NCBI GenBank assembly: GCA_013349615.1
Contig: DUZJ01000024.1
Span: 1 to 44,345, forward strand
Direction of reading: 5' to 3'
DNA: 44,345 bases
Source of the DNA: Planctomycetota bacterium
GTDB lineage: Bacteria > Planctomycetota > Phycisphaerae > Sedimentisphaerales > Anaerobacaceae
Below, piece after piece: positions 1 through 6,366 of the stretch (positions are counted from its first letter, which is position 1; each line of letters opens with the position of its first letter). A model generated the notes under the pieces. It searched no databases, was not told where the DNA came from, and saw only the letters and a program-made list of their open reading frames with translations. A program made the translations under genes and the position numbers.

Positions 1-870
1 GGACTTTTTGTTCCAATTGGTGCGGTTCTGCCGTACGTATTCGCGTTTTATGTGGTTCTCTCGCTGCTGGAAGATTTGGGCTTTATACCCAGATTAGCTG
101 TTATGGTAGATACACTGATGCACAGACTGGGACTGCATGGTTTCGCAATAGTGCCTATGCTGCTTGGACTCGGATGTAATGTGCCGGGAGCACTGGCAAC
201 CAGAATTCTTGAGACCCGAAGAGAAAAATTTATTACCGCAACTATATTGTCCATTGCAGTGCCTTGTGCAGCACTACAGGCAATGATAGTAGGCTTGGTA
301 GGAAAACACGGGGCGAGATATCTTGCAATTATTTACGGAACATTACTTGCTGTCTGGGTAATACTTGGCCTTATATTCAACAAAACCGTCAAAGGCGAGT
401 CGCCGGAGATATTTTTAGAGATACCACCTTACAGAATTCCGTATTTCAGAAGCCTGGCAAAGAAGATATGGATAAGAATAAAGTGGTTTCTTAAAGAAGC
501 TGTTCCATTTGTGCTGCTTGGAGTACTTATTGTAAATCTACTTTACACATTCGGAATAATTCAGTTCGCAGGGAAAATCACAGCACCGGTTGTTACCCGT
601 GTTTTGGGGCTTCCGCAAGAAGCTGTCGGCGCATTGATAGTAGGTTTCCTGCGTAAAGATTTGGCCATTGGAATGCTTATTCCACTGGGATTAACGGTCA
701 AGCAACTGGTAATAGCATCGGTTGTCCTGGCAATGTATTTCCCGTGCGTGGCTACCTTTACAACGCTTGTAAAGGAGCTTGGAGTCGTGGACATGCTCAA
801 ATCCGCTGCAATTATGATTGTATCCAGCCTTGTAGTGGGAGGGTTGCTAAATCTAATCCTGCCGGGATGA
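1..870 (+). CDS. feoB: Ferrous iron transporter FeoB, C-terminal part (5' end outside window)
   Basis: The reading frame is open from base 1 and ends at TGA 868-870, giving 289 residues of a longer protein. It carries the FeoB permease core: the PYVFAF/LSLLEDLGF stretch near residues 11-28, a conserved GLGCNVPG segment that is the second Gate-type Cys motif of FeoB, and several strongly hydrophobic helices. FeoB takes up Fe2+ across the inner membrane, with an N-terminal G domain that would lie upstream of this window. The gene leads a same-strand group with a CDF-like protein, an FMN/iron-sulfur membrane protein and a PDZ protein, which suggests iron or redox handling. Identity is secure; only the 5' end is missing. 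Confidence 0.93.
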   Translation, partial: GLFVPIGAVLPYVFAFYVVLSLLEDLGFIPRLAVMVDTLMHRLGLHGFAIVPMLLGLGCNVPGALATRILETRREKFITATILSIAVPCAALQAMIVGLVGKHGARYLAIIYGTLLAVWVILGLIFNKTVKGESPEIFLEIPPYRIPYFRSLAKKIWIRIKWFLKEAVPFVLLGVLIVNLLYTFGIIQFAGKITAPVVTRVLGLPQEAVGALIVGFLRKDLAIGMLIPLGLTVKQLVIASVVLAMYFPCVATFTTLVKELGVVDMLKSAAIMIVSSLVVGGLLNLILPG

Positions 871-922
871 GGCCCGGGCCATCAATAACAAACCTGCTCC
901 GGCAAACTACATCCCACATGTC

Positions 923-1684
923 GTGACGAAACAATATTTGGGAAACGATATTATATCGCCGAAAGAAAAAAATAATTCAATTTTTGTTTCGCTTATCTGC
1001 AATATTTTACTTGTGATAGGCAAAGGTATTACCGGCATATTGGCAAACAGCAATGCCCTCGTAGCAGACGCCGTACATTCAGCGACCGATGTCATCGCTT
1101 TTTTTATAAATTATCGTGCCTGCGAACATTGCCAAATGTATGGCAGAATCGACAGGAAAAAAACCAGTAAAAAAATCAGCCGGAGAATCGTTGAGACAGA
1201 GATACGGGCAACATACTACATGGGTATTTTTCTTTTCACTATCGGTTTGGCTATTTGTTTTCACAATTTTATGATTCTTGTGCTTGATAGAGTAGAAAAA
1301 CCGGATTCTATAACTGTCCTCGTTGCTTTTGTTGTTTTGGCTGTCTATGCCGGCTTATATAAATACTCAGCGAACAGTGATAATAAGGGTGCAGAAAATT
1401 GCGTGCTTACAAGTAAAAATACACGCTGGCAAAATAAGATGAACATGGTTTCCGGTACCGTAGTTCTAATTGGACTGACGGCATCAACGTTGGGCTTTAT
1501 TTTCATGGACGAATTAGCTGCTGTTGTTGTCGGCAGTATTCTGGTGGCGATGGGAGTCAAACTGATTATAGAAACCAGAGAAGATCTTAGCGCAGCAGCC
1601 AAGCGATATTTTAAGCCCACAGTTTTCGGTAGTATCGTAATATCAGTAGTATTAGCAGCCATTTCCCTTTCAATTCAATTATAA
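923..1684 (+). CDS. CDF-family cation transporter-like protein, ligand-poor and lacking the cytoplasmic domain
   Basis: This 253-residue membrane protein starts at GTG 923, 52 bases after feoB. The segment GKGITGILANSNALVADAVHSATD (two pieces, residues 33-56) matches TM2 of cation diffusion facilitators, with D49, H52 and D56 in the usual metal-site region. TM5 should carry a paired His/Asp or Asp/Asp motif, but the aligned place reads WQNKMN with Q170 and N174. The protein ends soon after TM6 at about 250 residues, so the C-terminal metal-sensing domain of normal CDF proteins (about 300 residues) is absent. The TM5-TM6 stretch resembles the MamB/MamM branch by eye. It may be a non-transporting partner or a divergent iron/zinc exporter. 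The family call is fairly sure; the substrate is unknown. Confidence 0.75.
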   Translation: MTKQYLGNDIISPKEKNNSIFVSLICNILLVIGKGITGILANSNALVADAVHSATDVIAFFINYRACEHCQMYGRIDRKKTSKKISRRIVETEIRATYYMGIFLFTIGLAICFHNFMILVLDRVEKPDSITVLVAFVVLAVYAGLYKYSANSDNKGAENCVLTSKNTRWQNKMNMVSGTVVLIGLTASTLGFIFMDELAAVVVGSILVAMGVKLIIETREDLSAAAKRYFKPTVFGSIVISVVLAAISLSIQL

Positions 1685-1693
1685 AAGCAAATT

Positions 1694-3070
1694 ATGTCTG
1701 GTGCGAGAAAGCGGCCAAAAGCAGCCATATTTATATTCTCTATCCTGGTCTTTTTGAATTTAACGCATGAGTGCTTTGCTGAACTGGTAACAAAGAGAGA
1801 CCTGGCAGATGTTTTGCCGGCTGCCAATGCCTTTGCCAGGAAGACAGAACCCTTCCCCCATTTCCTTGGCTACACTACTGACGGCGGATACCTTATGGGG
1901 GCGGTTTTTCTGACAACGGAAGTTGTCCCCGACGAAAGCTGGGGCTACCGGGGCCAGATAGTAACCCTGGTTGGCGTGGATGCAAAGGGAAAGATTACCG
2001 GCATTAAAGTGCTGAGCGAATTTGAGAGTCCAAGATATACAAAAGGACTTCTGGCTGATGAAAGCTGGTTCCTGAAACAATTTGAGGAAAAAGACGCAGG
2101 TGACAACTTTATACTCGAATCGGATGTAGACGCCATAACAGGAGCCACGATAACTTCAAGCACTATTAACCGCTCAATAAAAAATGGCCTGGAGTTGGTT
2201 ACAGAACAAGTTTTACGCCAACACGTAGATAAAGATAACCCTGTCAAACACTTATTTTTCCAACACCTGCTCTGGCAGATAGATTTCATATTCCTGTGGG
2301 TTATGGTTGGCCTGGCGTTCTGGTCATTTTTCAAAAAGAATGAATCCTTACGTTATTTTATATTGGGGATGAGCTTTGCATATTTGGGTATTTTTATGGG
2401 AGGCGGGTTTTCCATAAATGATATTTTAAGGCTTTTATCTTTTCACAGCCCTGTGTTCTTGAACAACCTGTATTGGTACAGCCTTGTTGTTATCGCAATA
2501 GGTTTAACAATTATAGCCGGAAGGTTCTATTGTGGATGGCTTTGTCCGTTCGGGGCCATTACCGAAGTGCTGTACCGTCTGGTGCCAATAGAATGGAAGA
2601 TTACCGGAGAAGCTGACAGGTATTTGAAAGTTGTAAAATATGTCAATCTTGGGATTTTACTTCTAATCGGCCTTTTGTTTGCAAACAACGTCCTTGCAAT
2701 TTATTTAGCCGGCATTATAGAACCATTTGCCACATTTTTTAATCTGCACGGCGATTTGATATCCTGGATATGGCTTGTACTGATGCTGGTTTTTTCGGCT
2801 TTTGTTTCAAGGTTTTATTGCAGATATTTCTGCCCGTTGGGCGCATTTTTCGCGTTATTAAGTGGGCTTTGTTCTTTCTTAAGACTAAGGCGGATAAAGG
2901 TTAATTTACCGCAGGATAATTGCAAAGGCTGCAGGTTGGCCCAAAAAAGATGCCAGATGAATGCTATCAGCTACGATGACCAATTAAAGCAACCCAGCAT
3001 AAATGGCAGTGAGTGTTTTATGTGTAATACCTGCGCAACAATCTGCCCGGTAGAATCGAAAAAGCTCTGA
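1694..3070 (+). CDS. FMN-binding domain plus NapH/NosR-like polyferredoxin membrane protein
   Basis: The 458-residue protein has an N-terminal hydrophobic segment (about 10-29), then an FMN-binding domain whose DAITGATIT motif at 146-154 matches the covalent-FMN site of RnfG/NqrC/NosR proteins. Several membrane helices follow, with two Cys pairs, C280-GWL-C284-P and C376-RYF-C380-P, as in NosR/NapH. The C-terminal part carries C410/C413/C420 and a full C441-x2-C444-x2-C447-x3-C451-P 4Fe-4S motif. It probably passes electrons between the quinone pool and a periplasmic acceptor. It is shorter than NosR and no nos genes are nearby, so the partner is unknown. It starts at ATG 1694, 9 bases after the CDF-like gene, and its TGA overlaps the next ATG by one base. 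Confidence 0.85.
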   Translation: MSGARKRPKAAIFIFSILVFLNLTHECFAELVTKRDLADVLPAANAFARKTEPFPHFLGYTTDGGYLMGAVFLTTEVVPDESWGYRGQIVTLVGVDAKGKITGIKVLSEFESPRYTKGLLADESWFLKQFEEKDAGDNFILESDVDAITGATITSSTINRSIKNGLELVTEQVLRQHVDKDNPVKHLFFQHLLWQIDFIFLWVMVGLAFWSFFKKNESLRYFILGMSFAYLGIFMGGGFSINDILRLLSFHSPVFLNNLYWYSLVVIAIGLTIIAGRFYCGWLCPFGAITEVLYRLVPIEWKITGEADRYLKVVKYVNLGILLLIGLLFANNVLAIYLAGIIEPFATFFNLHGDLISWIWLVLMLVFSAFVSRFYCRYFCPLGAFFALLSGLCSFLRLRRIKVNLPQDNCKGCRLAQKRCQMNAISYDDQLKQPSINGSECFMCNTCATICPVESKKL

Positions 3071-3894
3071 TGAAAACCGAAATGGGATACTGGTTAAGAA
3101 AAAACTGGTTAATCGTTATAACAATTACATCGCTGACTCTAAACATTATCGCAGCATTTTTTCTTTATCAAGATTCAAAAATAACAGTTGATAATCATGA
3201 AAAGAACCTTATTAAGGCCGAGCCCCTGGACTTTGAAACTTTCAAGGACCAATGGGGCAGCGCATGGCTTGGGTTGGATGTTATCGATGTTACACCGGAC
3301 GTGGCAGAAAGAGCGAACCTGTACAGAGTAGAGGGAGCGTACGTCAAGAATGTTGCTCCCGGCTCTCCGGCCCAGAAGGCAGATTTTGCCCCTGGAGATA
3401 TAATACTGTCATTTAATGGCAGAAAAATAAGGACCCCTGAACAGTTCCAAAATGATGTGGCAGGGAGTGAGGTAGGCAGCGAAGTTTATATGTGTGTAGC
3501 AAGAGATGATCACAGGATTACGGTCTATGCCGTCCCTGAGGAGAGGCCGTCGTTTCTTCCTGCTGTAACCAAAACGTTCCCTTTAGTTGGTATTAAGGTA
3601 AATGAAATCGCCTTCGGCAGCGAACGGGCAGAAAAACTTCAAGAACTCGGTAGGCCCGGCGGTGTCCTGGTAGAGAAGGTTATTCCTGGCTCGCCGGCGG
3701 AAGAAGCGGAGTTGGAGGAAGGCGATATTATTATGTCCTTTGAGTCCCGACCGGTCAGGAGTCTAAGGGAGTTCTTATCTGATCTCGCCGGTGCCCAGCC
3801 TGGTCAAACGGTTAGTATGTGCCTGATGAGGGCTGATTACCGCAAAACAATATATCTTACTCTGGAGGAAAATCCGAGGTATCACGAAATATAA
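3070..3894 (+). CDS. Membrane-anchored protein with two PDZ domains
   Basis: This 274-residue protein has one N-terminal membrane helix (about 12-33) and then two PDZ domains (about 66-155 and 172-265). Each PDZ has the typical GSPA..A....GDII.SF pattern, at 98-114 and 207-223. No trypsin-like protease domain and no CxxCH haem motif is present, so it is not HtrA, MamE or MamP as such. The PDZ part would face the periplasm and may hold or sense an unfolded or redox partner. Translation is likely coupled to the upstream FMN/Fe-S gene, because TGA 3068-3070 overlaps ATG 3070-3072. The domain call is sure; the job is not known. Confidence 0.85.
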   Translation: MKTEMGYWLRKNWLIVITITSLTLNIIAAFFLYQDSKITVDNHEKNLIKAEPLDFETFKDQWGSAWLGLDVIDVTPDVAERANLYRVEGAYVKNVAPGSPAQKADFAPGDIILSFNGRKIRTPEQFQNDVAGSEVGSEVYMCVARDDHRITVYAVPEERPSFLPAVTKTFPLVGIKVNEIAFGSERAEKLQELGRPGGVLVEKVIPGSPAEEAELEEGDIIMSFESRPVRSLREFLSDLAGAQPGQTVSMCLMRADYRKTIYLTLEENPRYHEI

Positions 3895-3938
3895 AGACTA
3901 ATAAGAATCTAACTAATTCACTCCGACATTCGACAATA

Positions 3939-3976
3939 TCATCGTGAAGTTTATTTTTTTGGGGGATTCACGATGA
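3939..3976. other. Perfect 10-bp inverted repeat with 18-nt loop
   Basis: TCATCGTGAA at 3939-3948 pairs perfectly with TTCACGATGA at 3967-3976. The loop holds a T-run followed by a G-run. It lies 45 bases past the PDZ gene stop and also past the minus-strand dockerin fragment, so it could end transcription from either side. There is no T-run after the stem on the plus strand, so a classical intrinsic terminator is not clear. Confidence 0.5.
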
Positions 3977-4051
3977 GGCCGCTAACAATAACAACCACCA
4001 ATTGACCTGTGACAGATGGCTTTAAGCATTTGCATAATCAATTGTTTGTTG

Positions 4052-4615
4052 CTAATCACACCCGGTATCCAGCCGGTAGTCGGCGAGAACAGCCAAATCC
4101 AGGAAATTAACTATGCCGTCTCCAGCGGGTTCCGGAGCAATGTCAGCAGACGGAGTGCCCGGACCTTGCCGCCATTGGGAGGCTAAGATAGTAAAATCGC
4201 CGAGGCTTACGTCGCCCGTACCATCAAGGTCCGCCCCGCCACATTTTGCCGGCATAGCGCTGCTGTTTGTATAGCCGGTATTGATGACATAGACATTGCC
4301 GCTGTTATCCACTTCGATTTCACGCAGGTTATTGCGGTCCTGATTGCTGTGTGGCGGAGGTGGGTCATCATAGATTTTGACAACATTGTAAGAAGGTCGT
4401 CCCCGGGTGTTCTCGCCCTGGTCCTGGAAACCTACATAAACAGTGGCAGGCAAACCGTATCGCGGCTCACTGCTTATGGGGTAACCGTGTCCTCGCGGTA
4501 TGACCGAACTAAGGTCGGAAAATCTGACCAAACCTTCTTCTATGTTTATCTGATATAGCAGGTCGTTATGGTCTCGAACAAGTCTGCCGTTTATTCGGTC
4601 ATTGGGCAGGGCATT
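4052..4615 (-). pseudogene. C-terminal fragment of a secreted dockerin-type protein
   Basis: The frame ends at the 4052 side with two dockerin/EF-hand-like repeats: ADLDGTGDVSLGDFTILASQW and, after about 20 residues, a GDGIVNFLDLAVLADY unit. Before them is about 110 residues that look like a beta-propeller or NHL-type segment (for example REIEVDNSGNVYVINTGY). There is no signal peptide and no proper start; the best internal start is TTG 4531. Upstream the frame runs straight into the N-terminus of a DGR reverse transcriptase (4616-4675), so the real N-terminal half of this gene has been lost. The same kind of dockerin ending is seen on the protein at 41763-43616. Taken as a broken gene; a short translated product from TTG 4531 cannot be excluded. 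Confidence 0.65.
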
Positions 4616-4675
4616 AGCCAGGACGAGATTCCCCCAGCTTATTATTCTATCCCATAGATTGCCATACCTTTTTAT
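4616..4675 (-). pseudogene. Remnant of DGR reverse transcriptase, first ~20 codons only
   Basis: Read on the minus strand from 4675 the codons give IKRYGNLWDRIISWGNLVLA. This matches the start of DGR reverse transcriptases, which begin with K-R-x-x-N-L-x-x-Q/R-I-x-x-W/F-x-N-L-x-x-A; the Bordetella phage enzyme has the same spacing. The expected ATG reads ATA at 4675-4673 and overlaps the TAA stop of the Avd frame at 4674-4672. An ancestral ATGA overlap changed to ATAA would explain both. After LVLA the similarity ends sharply and the frame continues as an unrelated dockerin-protein fragment. None of the catalytic domain remains. Confidence 0.72.
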
Positions 4676-4941
4676 TTGTGTTTGCCCCCCTTTTTAATCC
4701 ATCCACCTATCTGAGATCCTATAGATTCCATTAGTTTCGCTGCATAACCGTGGCTCTTGACAGGCAAGACTTTAAGGTCTTTGGCCAATCGCATCTGAAA
4801 ACGCAGGATTTCAAGCTCTATATTGGCCTCATTAAGCACAGCAGTCTTGTCGCGGGAATACTTGGCCCTAAGAAGCAATCCTAAAAGGTCTAAAAGGTTC
4901 TGCAGGCGATTCTCGATTGCAATTCCAAGGCTGTACCTGTG
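4672..4941 (-). pseudogene. avd: N-truncated Avd (accessory variability determinant) of a diversity-generating retroelement
   Basis: From 4941 on the minus strand the frame reads HRYSLGIAIENRLQNLLDLL, then LLRAKYSRDKTAVLNEAN, a LEILRFQMRLAKDLKVL helix and an IGSQIGGWIKK ending, stopping at TAA 4674-4672. This is the Avd/four-helix-bundle pattern: hRysLG, RAkysRDK, LRF.mRLAkdl and iG...GGWiK. Avd binds the DGR reverse transcriptase and template RNA during mutagenic retrohoming. A normal Avd has about 40-50 more residues before HRYSLG; the upstream codons stay open but do not match. GTG 4956 or 4950 could start a short product. The reverse-transcriptase remnant follows directly, in the usual avd-RT order. 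Family identity is good; function is probably lost. Confidence 0.78.
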
Positions 4942-5212
4942 GGTTCGCAGGTTCGCACGCGCACGGCAGATTTTTCTTGACGTAACCGCTCTGTATTCGT
5001 AGTATTATGACGGCGATTTTTTTGCAAGGGCAAGAATTCTTTATGAACCTTAAACTTGTGCACTTTGAGCGCTTGTATAGGTCAAGCGAAAACATAAAGA
5101 TAATGCCGGAAGGTTCGACTATATGTTCTTCCTTTGCAAAGAGCAGTTTTAATTACTGTAAGAACATTTTGTTGATTCCTGCAAGGGATTATTGGTTCCG
5201 AGATACGACAGA
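4942..5212. other. Gene-poor stretch between the DGR remnant and the pseudopilin locus
   Basis: Short frames occur here on both strands (for example 4868-5095 minus and 5007-5228 plus), but none has a recognisable domain, a convincing ribosome site or codon use like the neighbours. No template-repeat/variable-repeat pair was recognised. It is probably decayed DNA between the truncated Avd and the next operon. Confidence 0.4.
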
Positions 5213-5323
5213 ATGGGTAATTGCCTGAATCAGAAGCTGGCTGAACGACATCTATATGAGCTGGCCAAAGAAGACGGCAGCCAGGAAGTTGCATCAACGG
5301 TTAAGGATGAAAAGTTACAATGA
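5213..5323 (+). CDS. Possible 36-residue ORF coupled to the pseudopilin gene
   Basis: ATG 5213 opens a short frame that begins [20 protein letters not shown] and ends at TGA 5321-5323. The stop overlaps the pseudopilin start ATG 5320 as ATGA, the usual arrangement for translational coupling. The peptide is hydrophilic, probably helical, with one Cys and no membrane segment. The frame stays open upstream to a TAA at 5159, so a longer product with a non-ATG start is possible. No family recognised. It may be only a leader for the downstream gene, or a remnant. Confidence 0.3.
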   Translation: MGNCLNQKLAERHLYELAKEDGSQEVASTVKDEKLQ

Positions 5324-6123
5324 GACACAAATATGCCAATATTCGTCAGACCTATAGACTTGCCCGCGCTTTTACACTTATAGAGCTGCTGGTTGTAATA
5401 GCAATAATTGCGCTTCTTATGGCCATGCTGATACCGGCACTTGATGCAGCACGCAGGCTGAGCAAGCGAATGGTCTGCAAGGGAAACCTGAAACAGATTG
5501 CCCTCGGCTGGAGGTTATATCTTGACGACTGGGAAGGCTTCTTTCACCAGGGACCTAACAAAAATCACGATTTTGGCGGATGGAAAGGACTCGGCCCCGG
5601 ATTGAAACTTCGCCGTCCACTTAATAATTATGTTGGTTTGCCCCCGGAGATTAAGACGCCGAAGGGCGCCAAAGTTTTCCGCTGCCCTGCCGACACTGGC
5701 GGTGTACCTGGTTACTCCCCTCAGGAATTGGCTTACGACATCTTTGGAAACAGTTATCAAACTAATTTATTCCTTATAGGCCCCACCTACATAGGACCGC
5801 CTACCGGCAACCTCGCGGCGCTTCACACTACAATTAACAAGCGACTCAATCATATCAGTCTGACGGACGTGACCACTAATCCGGCGCTGCTTGCACTCGT
5901 AGGGGACAATAACTGGGTCAATGAATGGATGCCTGTGCAGCCTCGCATGGAAGCTTGGCACGGCAAGCCCCAGCACCACAATCTCGCCTTCATGGACGTC
6001 CACGTAGACTACATAAAAATACGCAAAGGCCTCTACATAACGCCCGAATACAGCATACTGCCGTTTCGGGACCTCCAGAAGACGGCCCTTGCGGTCCAGC
6101 AGGAAGTAGACCCAAATGATTAA
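5320..6123 (+). CDS. Type II secretion/type IV-like pseudopilin of the planctomycete expansion
   Basis: The 267-residue protein has a prepilin leader followed by [20 protein letters not shown] at residues 17-36. The prepilin peptidase would cut between A17 and F18 (Gly is more common at that place), and E22 is the conserved Glu5 of the mature protein. The C-terminal part contains a conserved HG.....N.AFMDVHV segment (about 210-228), like the H-x-D/G signature of the large planctomycete DUF1559-type pseudopilin group. FRCPADTGG near 120 also fits that group. It likely assembles into, or is secreted by, a T2SS-like pseudopilus, but no secretion genes are next to it. Many such proteins per genome are typical, so its specific role is unknown. 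Confidence 0.87.
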   Translation: MRHKYANIRQTYRLARAFTLIELLVVIAIIALLMAMLIPALDAARRLSKRMVCKGNLKQIALGWRLYLDDWEGFFHQGPNKNHDFGGWKGLGPGLKLRRPLNNYVGLPPEIKTPKGAKVFRCPADTGGVPGYSPQELAYDIFGNSYQTNLFLIGPTYIGPPTGNLAALHTTINKRLNHISLTDVTTNPALLALVGDNNWVNEWMPVQPRMEAWHGKPQHHNLAFMDVHVDYIKIRKGLYITPEYSILPFRDLQKTALAVQQEVDPND

Positions 6124-6366
6124 GTTCCGCAGTCAAATTTCATAATTTATTTGACTTACTTACCGTGCTTCATATAATTACCATCCGCTGGGCGAGAGCG
6201 GCAACTTTTTACGGGCTGCATCTGCCTAAAATCAGGACGAGCTTGGGGACGGCTCGGAGCAACTTCCGGTAATCACCACGCATTTACCGTGTTACAAACC
6301 ACTACTACCACTCACGAACATGCGCCTCGAACACGCGAGGATACATATTCGTCGCTCTCGATTTCT

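Noticed and set aside
3070-3894. HtrA/MamE-type protease or MamP
   Set aside because: Only PDZ domains and one membrane helix are present; there is no His-Asp-Ser protease domain and no CxxCH motif.
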